Shown here in pieces: positions 27,621 to 36,967 of a stretch of DNA of 64,000 nt. Numbering within the stretch: position 1 is the stretch's first letter; the number at the start of each line of letters is the position of its first letter. Under the pieces are notes generated by a model. The model saw only the letters and a program-made list of their open reading frames with translations. It did not search any database and had not been told where the DNA came from. Position numbers and translations under genes: made by a program. Origin of the DNA: GM7GCV1 sp965221105. GTDB taxonomy: Bacteria; Pseudomonadota; Gammaproteobacteria; Pseudomonadales; GM7GCV1. The DNA lies in contig OZ244871.1 in NCBI GenBank assembly GCA_965221105.1, forward strand, positions 310,001 to 374,000, in the 5' to 3' direction.

Positions 27621-28091
27621 ATGCTTGTGGACTCATCAACCTCAAACTCTACAGATGGACTTGTCCCAACAGGTTATGAGCGCTCATCTGATAGCAGAAA
27701 CGGATTTTTCCCGGGTACTTGGATCGAGAATATCTATCATCGTAGCCAACCTGGAAAAGCCTTAAGCGACCGTTTTTGGTGTGCTTTTTTGCTTGAGGAG
27801 GCACATCTCAACATCCGCAGGATTACTCACGGAGGCACAATTGCGGCTTTTGCCGATATGGTGCTCGGATATGCTCTATTCAAAGGCACAGGTCGCTTTG
27901 GTAACACCATCGATTTAAATATCAAGTATTTGGGTAGTTCTCGTCTTGGCCAGCTACTTGAAGGTATGGGAGAGATCATCGCAATAGAAGACGATTGCGT
28001 ATATGTCAGAGGTCACATGGAAAGTGAGGGAATACAGGTTGCTCTGCTATCGGCCGTATTCAAGCTGGTGCCGGTAGCCACTGCAAAATAG
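27621..28091 (+). CDS. Second PaaI-type hotdog thioesterase
   Basis: A 156-residue hotdog-fold protein distantly related to its upstream neighbour. The helix NIRRITHGGTIAAFADMVLG holds the active-site HGG and aspartate, followed by strands NTIDLNIKYLGSSRLGQLLE. Immediately downstream of 27155-27610 and upstream of the sulfatase in the same direction. The exact start is unsure: no strong ribosome site is seen before the ATG at 27621. Confidence 0.8.
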   Translation: MLVDSSTSNSTDGLVPTGYERSSDSRNGFFPGTWIENIYHRSQPGKALSDRFWCAFLLEEAHLNIRRITHGGTIAAFADMVLGYALFKGTGRFGNTIDLNIKYLGSSRLGQLLEGMGEIIAIEDDCVYVRGHMESEGIQVALLSAVFKLVPVATAK

Positions 28092-28202
28092 TTATAATCA
28101 GGGGATCGATGGGAGGAAGAGCGGATACGCGTCCAACTCCCTGGCTGCGCTTCACTGATTGACAATAGAAACAACGGTCGATTACCCAATGGAGAAGATT
28201 TG

Positions 28203-30518
28203 ATGATTTCAATTCTCGAGATTAAATCAGACACGCACGGCTTTAATATAGTATTGCTCGGTTTAAGTCTGTTGGCTGTTTTGGCTGGCGAAGTCAAAGC
28301 TTCTGAGTTTAAAGGTGTCATTGGAAGAACTGAAGCTGATTCCAAGCCCCATTGGCCTGAAGAGCCGACTGCTCAAAAGGATGCCCCAAATGTCCTGATT
28401 TGGTTGATGGATGACGTAGGATTTGGTCACGCAGGCAGTTTCGGTGGCCTGGTTGAAACAGCGACTTTGGATCAGTTGGCAAGGGATGGGCTACGTTTTA
28501 CAAACTTCCATTCAACACCTCTGTGTTCACCAACTCGCGCTTCCCTGCTTACCGGCCGAAACCCTCATAATGCGGGGGTGGGAGCTCACGCTGGTACAGC
28601 TTCTCCATACCCAGGATATAACGCACGTATACCCAAGTCGGCAGCCAGTATAGCGCGTATACTCAAAGATCAGGGTTATGCTACCTATGCGATTGGTAAA
28701 TGGGACCAGCTGCCGATGGAACACACTTCTGTTGCAGGGCCATTTGATTATTGGCCCAGCGGTCAAGGGTTCGATCACTTCTATGGTTTTTTGCACTATG
28801 ACGCCAATCATTTTGATCCTACATTGTGGGAAAATCACACACCCGTAGTCAGGCCGGCCAAGCGAGAGCCCCATTATCATCTGACCACCGATATGGCAGA
28901 TAAAGCCATTAGCTATATAAATCAACTGGATGCTGTAGATCCTAACAAGCCGTTTCTACTCTATTGGTCGACAGGTGCTGTCCATGCGCCACATCATGCA
29001 CCGCAGTCCTACATCGATAAATATCAAGGTCGGTTTGATGAAGGCTGGCACGCAACGCGCGAGGCAATTCTGAGTAACCAGAAAGCGTCTGGGATCGTAC
29101 CCAATAATGCTCAGCTACCGGTGTGGCCAGAGGCAGTGCCTGAATGGACCGATCTCAGCGCAGATGAGCAGCGCCTGGCTCGACGGCAGATGGAAGCATT
29201 TGCCGGAATGCTCGACCATACCGACGAACAGTTTGGTCGAATCATTTCTGCATTAGAGGCTATAGGTAAATTAGACAATACCATCATCGTGGTTTTGTCT
29301 GATAATGGCGCAAGCGCTGAAGGGGGCCTGGCAGGTACGTACAATGAAGGTACATTAACCATGGGGCAAACTTCATGGGAAGATAACCTGAAATTCTACG
29401 ATCAGTGGGGTGGCCCTAAAACTTATCCCCATTATGCAGTGGGCTGGGCTGTTGCCGGGAATACGCCATTCAAGTATTACAAACAAAGTGCTTATGACGG
29501 CGGAAATCGTGTCCCCATGCTGATTAGCTGGAAAAAGGGAATTAAAGAAAGCGGCCTGCGACCACAATTCCATCATGTCAGTGATGTTGTCCCAACCATC
29601 CTCGATTTGGCGAAAATTCAGCAGCCTGAGGTAGCAAACGGAGTCAAACAGCGACCCATGGATGGAATCAGTTTTCGCTACGCGTTTGAAGAAGAGGACG
29701 CCCCTACTGAAAAACAGGTGCAGTACTTTGAATTATGGGGGAATCGAGGTATTTGGGCAGATGGTTGGAAAGCAAATCTACAAATTCGTATTCCCTGGAC
29801 CGTATTTGAGCGTCCTGATATCGATGGTGGCGAATGGACGCTATACCACGTCAATGAGGACTTTAACGAACGCATCAACCTGGCAGACAGTCACCCGGAA
29901 AAACTGGAAGAAATGAAAAATCTATTTCATCAGGAGGCTCAGAAAAACCAGGTGTATCCGTTATTGCCAGACAGCCACTCAGCCTTAGCTGAAAAAACTG
30001 CCAGGCAATTGAAAGATCGTGACTATCGATTTGTCTATGGACCGGATTCCATCCGCATACCAAGCATTCTCTCTCCTCCGCTCGCGCAAATGTCATTTGA
30101 AGCTACAGCCAACCTGAATTATCAATCTGGCGACAAAAGCTCAGTGCTGTTTTCGCATGGAGGCGATGACGGGGGTTTCGCTTTGTACATAAAAGACGGT
30201 AAACCTGTGTTTGTTTACAACATGAAAGGCATACAACGTTCCTATCTTGAGAGTTCCAAAGAGCTGCCGAATGGCGCTTCAAAAGTTACTCTTGTTGTTG
30301 ATCGTGTTGGGCAGCGGGCTGATATTCATATCGATGTAGAGGATGAAACTGTCGCTCAACGAAGTTTCGATCACTTGACCTGGCCCGCGGGGCACGAGAG
30401 TTTTGATGTGGGTGCTGACTATGGAAGTCCTGTTAGTGAAGAGTATGCGCCACGGACGCCATCGAGGCCTGGATTGATTCAGCGTCTGACCTTTGTTGTA
30501 CACCCAGCCAAATCTTAA
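28203..30518 (+). CDS. Exported arylsulfatase
   Basis: A 771-residue type I sulfatase that hydrolyses sulfate esters. A signal peptide (NIVLLGLSLLAVLAGEVKA, cut before SEFKG) sends it out of the cytoplasm. The metal-binding DD is at 70-71, the formylglycine precursor cysteine is C108 in TPLCSPTRASLLTGR, and GKWDQLP plus SDNGASAEGG follow in order. The last 170 residues form a beta-rich C-terminal domain as in large arylsulfatases. ATG at 28203 has GGAGAAG ahead. The radical-SAM or FGE maturation enzyme is not in the window. Confidence 0.92.
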   Translation: MISILEIKSDTHGFNIVLLGLSLLAVLAGEVKASEFKGVIGRTEADSKPHWPEEPTAQKDAPNVLIWLMDDVGFGHAGSFGGLVETATLDQLARDGLRFTNFHSTPLCSPTRASLLTGRNPHNAGVGAHAGTASPYPGYNARIPKSAASIARILKDQGYATYAIGKWDQLPMEHTSVAGPFDYWPSGQGFDHFYGFLHYDANHFDPTLWENHTPVVRPAKREPHYHLTTDMADKAISYINQLDAVDPNKPFLLYWSTGAVHAPHHAPQSYIDKYQGRFDEGWHATREAILSNQKASGIVPNNAQLPVWPEAVPEWTDLSADEQRLARRQMEAFAGMLDHTDEQFGRIISALEAIGKLDNTIIVVLSDNGASAEGGLAGTYNEGTLTMGQTSWEDNLKFYDQWGGPKTYPHYAVGWAVAGNTPFKYYKQSAYDGGNRVPMLISWKKGIKESGLRPQFHHVSDVVPTILDLAKIQQPEVANGVKQRPMDGISFRYAFEEEDAPTEKQVQYFELWGNRGIWADGWKANLQIRIPWTVFERPDIDGGEWTLYHVNEDFNERINLADSHPEKLEEMKNLFHQEAQKNQVYPLLPDSHSALAEKTARQLKDRDYRFVYGPDSIRIPSILSPPLAQMSFEATANLNYQSGDKSSVLFSHGGDDGGFALYIKDGKPVFVYNMKGIQRSYLESSKELPNGASKVTLVVDRVGQRADIHIDVEDETVAQRSFDHLTWPAGHESFDVGADYGSPVSEEYAPRTPSRPGLIQRLTFVVHPAKS

Positions 30519-30882
30519 CCCCCTCCCATCGGGGTAAGCTTATAAGTGATGCAGTCAAAGTTCTGGAATTGACAGAACTTTGACTGCACATCGCTATCCG
30601 ATAAACAACGATTGTTTTATATCCCGATCGCATTTTTCATTCACTGCTGCTGTTTGCGCGACATATTGGATGGGTGAACCAAAAAATCTGCATTGTATTG
30701 TGAACTGCTGACTGCTTCTGCTGCCCCGGCTCACTCATGGCAGGAATAGGAGGGAAGTGCCTGTTTGACTTATCATTGTAAAAACTAATAAACTGTCAAG
30801 AATTGGTATCAAATACAATCTATTGGTGTTTAAACATTAGCAAAGTTGCCCGGCACTTCGATGGGCAAACCAGGAGTCATAG
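30519..30882. other. Intergenic region after the sulfatase
   Basis: 364 bases without a gene. It holds the strong hairpin at 30551-30587 and then AT-rich sequence leading to the AGGAG site of the SDR at 30883; the SDR promoter must lie here. No other repeat or frame of note was seen. Confidence 0.6.
30551..30587 (+). terminator. Perfect 15-bp hairpin after the sulfatase gene
   Basis: GCAGTCAAAGTTCTG and its exact complement surround a seven-base loop, 32 bases past the sulfatase stop. No T run follows, so it may be a Rho-independent terminator of weak type or an mRNA 3'-end stabiliser. Confidence 0.55.
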
Positions 30883-31710
30883 ATGAATAAAACTGCATTG
30901 GTTACGGGTGCATCGGCTGGTATCGGTTGGAGTGTGGCTGAGTACCTTGCAGATCAAGGCATAAAAACTGTGGCAGCTGCGAGGCGTTTGGAAAAAATGG
31001 ATCCGCTGAAAGAGAAAGGAATTTACACAGTGCAGCTGGATGTCAGTGACATTAATTCCATCGAGCAGTGCTTGGCTGAAGTTCGTGAGAATGTTGGGGA
31101 GATAGACGTTCTGGTTAACAATGCCGGCATTGAGCTTTTGGGACCATTTGAGCTCCTTTCGATGGAGCAGGGGCGCCGCCTGCTCGACATTAATCTGTTT
31201 GGTGTACTCGAGATGACTAAGCGGTGTTTGCCGCATATGCGTGAGCAGCGCTGGGGGCGTGTGCTTAACGTCACCTCTATTGGAGGCGTGGGCTCCATGC
31301 CTTACAACTCCTGGTACCACCTCTCCAAGCACGCTATTGAGGGGTTTACCCGTTCGTTGCGTCAGGAAATGGCGCAATTCGGTGTGGCTGCCGCCACCAT
31401 TCGCCCCGGTTCTGTGAAGACAGAAATCTGGCAACGTGGCGTCGCTGATAAAATCGACTGGAACAATAGCGATTATCAGGAAACCACTGACAAGTTGATG
31501 GAGAGTATGAACAAAACGGAAGAAAAGATGGGAAGCGACCCAATCCATTGTGCCAAGGCCGTTTACAGGGCGATAACTGATAAAAAACCGAGGCTGGCTT
31601 ACGAGGCTCCGATGCACGCCAAAGTGACGACATTCATGCTCAAATGGATATTACCTGAAAGCTTTGGCAATAAGATGGGAGCACGGCACGCCGGTCTTCG
31701 TTTTGATTAA
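30883..31710 (+). CDS. Short-chain dehydrogenase/reductase (SDR), paralogue of 13583-14407
   Basis: A 275-residue SDR with TGASAGIG at residues 8-15, AARRLEKM after beta-2 (NADP type), VNNAG, serine in NVTSIGG and catalytic YHLSK. Strongly similar to the minus-strand SDR at 13583. C-terminal extension (MLKWILPESFGNKMGARHAG) is amphipathic and may touch the membrane. Good AGGAG site before the ATG. Convergent with the hydrolase at 31782. Confidence 0.87.
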   Translation: MNKTALVTGASAGIGWSVAEYLADQGIKTVAAARRLEKMDPLKEKGIYTVQLDVSDINSIEQCLAEVRENVGEIDVLVNNAGIELLGPFELLSMEQGRRLLDINLFGVLEMTKRCLPHMREQRWGRVLNVTSIGGVGSMPYNSWYHLSKHAIEGFTRSLRQEMAQFGVAAATIRPGSVKTEIWQRGVADKIDWNNSDYQETTDKLMESMNKTEEKMGSDPIHCAKAVYRAITDKKPRLAYEAPMHAKVTTFMLKWILPESFGNKMGARHAGLRFD

Positions 31711-31781
31711 CTCGAGCGGCTTTCCTGTTCCTTGAGAGTTCCATGAGATCAACGTTGTCCTTGTCAACCAGTTCGGTGACA

Positions 31782-32738
31782 TCAATTATTTACTTTTAGG
31801 TGCTGGTCCAGAAAGTGCTTCACTTTTTCTGTTATCTCGTCAGTGCAGAACATGGGTACCGAGGTATGCCCAGCATCTTTAACAATAACCAGCTCACTTT
31901 CATTACCGCTGGACAGGAGGGCTTCGTGTAAAATTTGGGCCTGCCCTAGAGGAACTACATGATCTTTCTCTCCATGTACGATCAGGAAGGGGGGCATACC
32001 GGGCTTTATATAGTTGATGGGATTGACCGATTTAACTTGGTCAGGTACATCTGAGAATTTTCCACCAAGAAACCGAGTGGCTATCGAATTTCTGGCATCA
32101 AGTTTATAGCCAAAGCGCAGTCGTTGTGCTTCCATCTGACTGAAATCGCTGGGCCCGGCAAAATCAACGACAGCCTGAACGGGGCCAGTATGCTGATCAT
32201 CACCGGGTTCGAGCTTGCCTTCCAGTGCATCTATCCCAGCGCTGGTTCCTATCAGAGCGGACAAGTGTCCGCCAGCCGAGCTACCCATCACGCCAATACG
32301 GGTCGCGTCAAAATTATACTGCTCGGCATTCTTTCGAATCCAGCGGACAGCAGCCTTGCAATCGTGAATTTGAGCAGGGTGGATCGCTACGCCGCTCAAG
32401 CGATAGTCAATTGTGACAACTGCATAGCCGTGCTGAGCAAAGTTTTGCCAATTATATATGCGCACAGCATTTTTATTACCGATTTCCCAGCCACCACCAT
32501 GGATATGCAATAACACCGGCAACGGAGAATCTGATTCAGGCAGGTAAATATCCAGTGAACGGGGGCCTTGAGGGGTTTGAACATAATCAATATCACGGAT
32601 GACCTTGGTTCCATCAGGCGCATCGGGTGCAGGCGGCTCCGCCACTCTTCTACTGTAGTCGTCGACCCATTTTTTGGCACCCCGAAAAAGAATATACAGA
32701 ACAACAGCAACTGCAATTAATATAAATATGCTGTCCAT
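31782..32738 (-). CDS. Membrane-anchored alpha/beta hydrolase (paralogue 3)
   Basis: A 318-residue third member of the group at 18030 and 19073: N-terminal membrane segment MDSIFILIAVAVVLYILF, a short linker, DIDYVQTPQGPRSLDIY, then a true HGGGW oxyanion motif (the other two have FFGGGW), nucleophile in GVMGSSAGGHLS, acid in HGEKDHVVP and histidine in DAGHTS. ATG at 32738 follows a TTG that extends the frame by one codon. Neighbouring P450 lies upstream on the same strand. Confidence 0.85.
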   Translation of the reverse strand: MDSIFILIAVAVVLYILFRGAKKWVDDYSRRVAEPPAPDAPDGTKVIRDIDYVQTPQGPRSLDIYLPESDSPLPVLLHIHGGGWEIGNKNAVRIYNWQNFAQHGYAVVTIDYRLSGVAIHPAQIHDCKAAVRWIRKNAEQYNFDATRIGVMGSSAGGHLSALIGTSAGIDALEGKLEPGDDQHTGPVQAVVDFAGPSDFSQMEAQRLRFGYKLDARNSIATRFLGGKFSDVPDQVKSVNPINYIKPGMPPFLIVHGEKDHVVPLGQAQILHEALLSSGNESELVIVKDAGHTSVPMFCTDEITEKVKHFLDQHLKVNN

Positions 32739-32833
32739 CAACTGTCACAACCCATCATTAATCACTGAGTTTGGTCGTGTTTCTGTGAATAATAAGCAAG
32801 GTACATATATAAATCTGTCTGCGCCTTACGAAG

Positions 32834-34069
32834 CTAACTCAACAGCAGGGGGACCGATTGTTTCCCGAAAGTTCCAACGGTCGCAGGTATTTTTGCACCA
32901 GGTTTTACATGGAAGTTTGGAAATGCCTTCAGAAACTCTGCAACAGCAATCCGAAGTTCACGGCGGGCAAGGTGTGAGCCGACACACCGATGAGGGCCAG
33001 CGCCAAATGAAAAGTGTACGCCCGGGCGTTCACGATTGAAGTTAATTTCTTCAGCATTTTCAAAGACCTCTTCATTAAAGTTTGCCGCTGGAAACATTAT
33101 TCCCAGGGCATCTCCTTTTTTGATGAGGACACCGTCAATCTCGGTATCCTGTGTTGCATGCCGTCTCGTTTGAATAACTGCGAATGTCCGCAGTAGTTCT
33201 TCTATGGCTGAAGGAACCAGATCGGGATTCTTTATCAATTCGTCTCTTTTGTCTGCATGGCTCCCAAGGTAGGAAAATATATTGCCCAGTGCAGACATCA
33301 CTGTATCGAGGCCTCCCTGGAACAATAGCATGGCGAATCCCATAATCTCTTCATCGGTAAATGACTCACCGTTGATTTCTGAATGAACTATCTTGGACAA
33401 TATGTTGTCTTTGGGGTTTTCCTTCAATTCCGCAATGACATTCCTCAGGATATCACCGATCGTTTCACAGGCCTCAAACCTTATCGCTTCTGTTTGGCCC
33501 TTCAATAGGGTTTCGTTTAAATGGACCAGTTCTGCTGCACGATCAACTGGCAGCCCTGCCAATCGACAGAACAGCGTGGATGGTAGCGGTACCGCAAATT
33601 CACTAACGAATTCACACTCGTTGGAGCCTTTCTCCTCTATTTGGCGTATCAAGTCTAAAACCAACTCGCGAACATCGCTTTCCAGAGCTGTCATCGCTTT
33701 GGGTGAAAGCATCGGATTCAAGAGGGCTCTGGGACGACTATGGGCAGGAGGGTCCAGTTCCAGGGGAATTAGCGGATAGTCTCTGCTTCCATTGACTTCA
33801 GGCACTGCCTGGCCATATACGTGGCGACTCGAGAATAGGTCAGGGTTTTGGCATACATACCGGATATCTTTGTAATTCGTTAATACCCAGTGTGGAGGAT
33901 TGAACGGCATATCACCGAGTGTAAAAAAGATTTTAGGGGCCTCCTTGGCAAGCTGTTTCATTCGCTCGTGAGGTTCTTCAAACATTATTGGTTCAAGCAA
34001 GCTGAATGGGTAGACCAATTCCTCTGGTACGTGGTCTGGAACAGCTGGAGACATTTCTTCTGAATTCAT
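32834..34069 (-). CDS. Cytochrome P450
   Basis: A 411-residue soluble P450. I-helix FQGGLDTVMSALGN near residue 255, ExxR in EELLRTFAVIQTRRHA near 295 and the heme loop FSFGAGPHRCVGSHLAR near 358 are intact. It is not a close relative of the P450 at 23106 judging from these motifs. The acidic N-terminus (MNSEEMSPAVPDHVPEELVY) is common in terpene-hydroxylating P450s, which is only suggestive. Confidence 0.93.
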   Translation of the reverse strand: MNSEEMSPAVPDHVPEELVYPFSLLEPIMFEEPHERMKQLAKEAPKIFFTLGDMPFNPPHWVLTNYKDIRYVCQNPDLFSSRHVYGQAVPEVNGSRDYPLIPLELDPPAHSRPRALLNPMLSPKAMTALESDVRELVLDLIRQIEEKGSNECEFVSEFAVPLPSTLFCRLAGLPVDRAAELVHLNETLLKGQTEAIRFEACETIGDILRNVIAELKENPKDNILSKIVHSEINGESFTDEEIMGFAMLLFQGGLDTVMSALGNIFSYLGSHADKRDELIKNPDLVPSAIEELLRTFAVIQTRRHATQDTEIDGVLIKKGDALGIMFPAANFNEEVFENAEEINFNRERPGVHFSFGAGPHRCVGSHLARRELRIAVAEFLKAFPNFHVKPGAKIPATVGTFGKQSVPLLLS

Positions 34070-34234
34070 AATTATTCCCGAATAAAATAGTAGCGGATTC
34101 GAAGCATTATGTTTACTTTATAAAACTGACGATATATTATTTATTATGATAGAAGCTGGCTTCAAAGTCTAGTTGTTATTCCCTTTCGGTTCAAATGCAG
34201 CCCCGCTCTTGGGCAACGCGGTAGGCCGAGGGAC

Positions 34235-34668
34235 TTGTCCGACGTCATTAACATCTATCGAAACGATCATCTACCGGCTTTCGCAGTGGTACGGGATGTT
34301 CTAAAGCATAAGTGTGACTATAAGGATATCTCCATTCCCGTTATACGCGACATGGACGCGTATTGGCAATCTCTGCCTGATTTCTTCGATTGGCTGGAAG
34401 GTCGCCGCGCCGAGGAAGCGCCAGCACTTGGCGCAATCACCCAAAGTGATGCGATGTACCGTCCGCAATACGGACAGATTGGATTGCGCACACTAAGCGG
34501 TAATTCACTCGAAATTATCCGTTTCGCGGCAGCTAACAGACTGTGCGTTCATCTTGACTATACGGATCAACAAGGAAGAAGACGCTCACGTATAATCGAG
34601 CCGTATTCACTGCGTCGCGCTGGCAATGGAAACATCCTGCTTTATGCCGTGCGCTCTGAGGATCAGAC
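34235..34668 (+). pseudogene. WYL-domain protein fragment cut by an IS end
   Basis: The frame from a TTG at 34235 ends in a WYL domain (EIIRFAAANRLCVHLDYTDQ then RRRSRIIEPYSLRR and NILLYAVRSED) and is interrupted at 34668 by the sequence GTCCTGACCTCGGG shared with another element. WYL domains sense ligands, often in regulators of defence loci. The 90 residues before it (including ISIPVIRDMDAYWQSLPDFF) are not recognised. Both gene ends seem lost. Confidence 0.65.
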
Positions 34669-35442
34669 GTCCTGACCTCGGGCCTTTTTATGTTAACCTC
34701 AATGAGAGATCATACGCCGGTTTTTACGTATTTTCAGGCAGTTCGTACACCATGCGCAATTCGTGTTCCGGGGTAGACTGTTTTGGTCTGGGTGAGTTCC
34801 TCAAGCAGCCCGGCGAGTGCCGCATCGCCCCTGGGGATGTGATCTGCCCGGACATCACGTACATTCCAGTGAGCGGAAGGTACTTCTACCTGGTGGCGGT
34901 GATGGACTGGGCGAGCCGGTACGTGCTGTCGTGGGAGCTGGGCAAAACCATAGAGGTCGGGTTGAAGCGCGAGCGCGCTGAAGCGCCACGGAGCTCCCTT
35001 GATCTGGGACACCGACCAAGGGAGCCAGTTCACGAGCGAGGCGTACCTCGGCGTCCTGCGGGAGGTGGGGGTGCGGATCAGCATGGATGGCCCGGGTCGA
35101 TGGATCGACAACAGGTTCATCGAGCGGTTGTGGCGCTCGCTGAAGCACGAGAAGGTGTGCCTGGAGGATCTGAAGGACGGGCACCATCCCTCGACGATCT
35201 TCCTTCATCGGCTCCGAGCCAGCGTTCCCGCGGCTTGACTCCAAGGATCATTGGCAGCGCGCGATGCAAGGCCACACCACCGCGAATCTGACACGAGTGA
35301 TCGGATCCAACCGCATTTGCGAGGAGGTTGGTTCATCCTGCACAGTCAACTTCATACGGGTCATCCTTCATCTGCGATCACACGGGCGGCATCGTGGCCG
35401 AAGCGAACCGCACGGAGCAGGCGGTTGTCGTTGCCACGTGAG
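34669..35442 (+). mobile_element. IS3-family remnant (OrfB with deletion and frameshifts)
   Basis: The left end GTCCTGACCTCGGGCC starts at 34669. The plus strand then encodes VICPDITYIPVSGRYFYLVA and VMDWASRYVLSWELGKT, the first part of the IS3 OrfB integrase core, and, after a deletion and frame change, IWDTDQGSQFTSEAYLGVL, GVRISMDGPGRWIDN and FIERLWRSLKHEKV up to 35238. OrfA and the first part of OrfB are missing and no matching right end was found. The last 200 bases are GC-rich and unrecognised. Confidence 0.72.
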
Positions 35443-36606
35443 TTAAGAGATGTCCTTGAGATCCACATTCAAACGCTGTGCAGAGACAGCGCGCACTTGC
35501 CCGGAGAGCGGATAGGAGTCGGCTCCCGCATGCACCACGATCACTTCTTCGAGTTGAAGTATTTCGAGCGCACTTCGCATGGACGGCGTCACCTTTGGCG
35601 ATGTCGTGCGCTTTATCTCAATGCCGAAGCGCTTCCCGGCGCGGGTGACGAGCAGATCAATCTCCGCACCTGTATGTGTACCCCAAAAGTAGACCGTCTT
35701 CTCGTTCAGTTCCATAAGTTGAATGATTGATTCGATCAAAAATCCCTCCCAAGAAGCACCGCACACAGGATGAGAATACAAGGCATGGATACCTTCGATG
35801 CCAAGCAGCGTGTGCAGGACGCCACAATCGCGTAGATATATCTTTGGTGCCTTCACTTGGCGTTTTCGAATGTTTTCAAACCACGGTGGCAATTGGCGAA
35901 CAACCAAGGCACCTGTGAGGATATCAAGATACCTTCTAACTGTAGTATCCGACACCCCTAAGGAACGGGCAAAAACCGATGAATTCCATGTCTGTCCCTG
36001 CCAATGCGCGAGCATCGTCCAAAACCGACGCATCGCGGTGCTTGCTATCCGAACCCCGAGTTCCGGCAGATCTCTCTCCAGAAATGATTGCACAAAGCTT
36101 TCCGTCCACAGGCCCGCATCTCCATCTTCTTTTGCAAGCCATGCTGGCGGGAAGCCACCACGCAGCCAAAGCCGATCAATCTCTTGGAATCCGACTTCCT
36201 GTAGGTTGAGTCCGCCCAAGTTGTAGTAGTGAATGCGGCCCGCGAGAGTTTCCGATGTTTGCCTGATGAATTCGGGGGACGCACTGCCTAATATCAAGAA
36301 TTTGGCCGGACTTGGTCGCCTGTCGGACAGCACGCGCAATACGGGAAACAAGTCCGGTCGGCGCTGCACCTCATCAATGATCACAAGGCCGCGAAGATTT
36401 TCAAGTACCATCAACGGATCTTCGAGTAGTTGATTCAAATCTCTCGGGTTCTCTAAGTCGAATCGCTGTGACGGACCGTCAAAGACGGCAGCCGTTTGCT
36501 CGGCGAGTGTCGTCTTGCCCACCTGTCTAGGCCCAAGAATGGCAACCGCCGGAAACAAGTTCAAGCGAGCCAATATCCTGTCAACATGTGCAGTTCTAGG
36601 AATCAT
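35443..36606 (-). CDS. AAA_14/DUF4143 ATP-binding protein
   Basis: A 387-residue member of the AAA ATPases with C-terminal DUF4143. Walker A is AILGPRQVGKTTLAE near residue 25, Walker B LVIIDEVQRRPDLFPVL near 80, and DUF4143 follows (IYLRDCGVLHTLLGI, then ETVYFWGTHTGAEIDLLV with a nuclease-like EID...K pattern). Such genes are common in scattered copies; their role is unclear. ATG at 36606 is chosen because an upstream start at 36624 lies inside a palindrome (36619-36659) that looks like an operator. A second intact and a third broken relative are at 38024 and 39711. Confidence 0.82.
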   Translation of the reverse strand: MIPRTAHVDRILARLNLFPAVAILGPRQVGKTTLAEQTAAVFDGPSQRFDLENPRDLNQLLEDPLMVLENLRGLVIIDEVQRRPDLFPVLRVLSDRRPSPAKFLILGSASPEFIRQTSETLAGRIHYYNLGGLNLQEVGFQEIDRLWLRGGFPPAWLAKEDGDAGLWTESFVQSFLERDLPELGVRIASTAMRRFWTMLAHWQGQTWNSSVFARSLGVSDTTVRRYLDILTGALVVRQLPPWFENIRKRQVKAPKIYLRDCGVLHTLLGIEGIHALYSHPVCGASWEGFLIESIIQLMELNEKTVYFWGTHTGAEIDLLVTRAGKRFGIEIKRTTSPKVTPSMRSALEILQLEEVIVVHAGADSYPLSGQVRAVSAQRLNVDLKDIS

Positions 36607-36618
36607 GGAGACCGATAA

Positions 36619-36659
36619 TACCATGAAATATCGGTGGATCCAGTCGAAATTTCATGGTA
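36619..36659 (-). promoter_or_regulatory. Palindrome upstream of the first DUF4143 ATPase gene
   Basis: TACCATGAAAT (36619-36629) and its exact complement (36649-36659), 19 bases apart, just upstream of the chosen start. Similar symmetric sites stand before both relatives. Confidence 0.45.
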
Positions 36660-36967
36660 AAACGAAGAAAACAGTGCGCAGCACAGTAATAAGAACATAA
36701 GGGTGAATAATGGAGATTTGAGTCTGTTGGGGGGTGGTGTCCGAGATTCGAGTATCAGGGTTCGGTCGGCATGGTAGCCGAGGGGACTGCGGGCTGCTTG
36801 CGGAACTGACGTTCAGGCGGCGGAGCGACGTATGGTTCGCAGTGGGGCTTGCATCTCTCCATGATGAGCTTGCGTTTTCTGACCAGCTTGTGATCGCTTG
36901 CAAATCATATTACATTACAGTCGTTGCCAAATCGTTCCGGTTCCCACTCTTATCTGAGGCACGCGTA
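36660..36967. other. Region upstream of poly-C cassette 2
   Basis: About 300 bases between an ATPase gene and cassette 2. The first 60 bases are AT-rich; from 36728 (TGTTGGGGGGTGGTGTCCGA) the sequence is GC-rich and may be the left end of the cassette unit, although no matching right end was found. A GAGG ribosome site stands at 36957-36960. No gene recognised. Confidence 0.4.
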
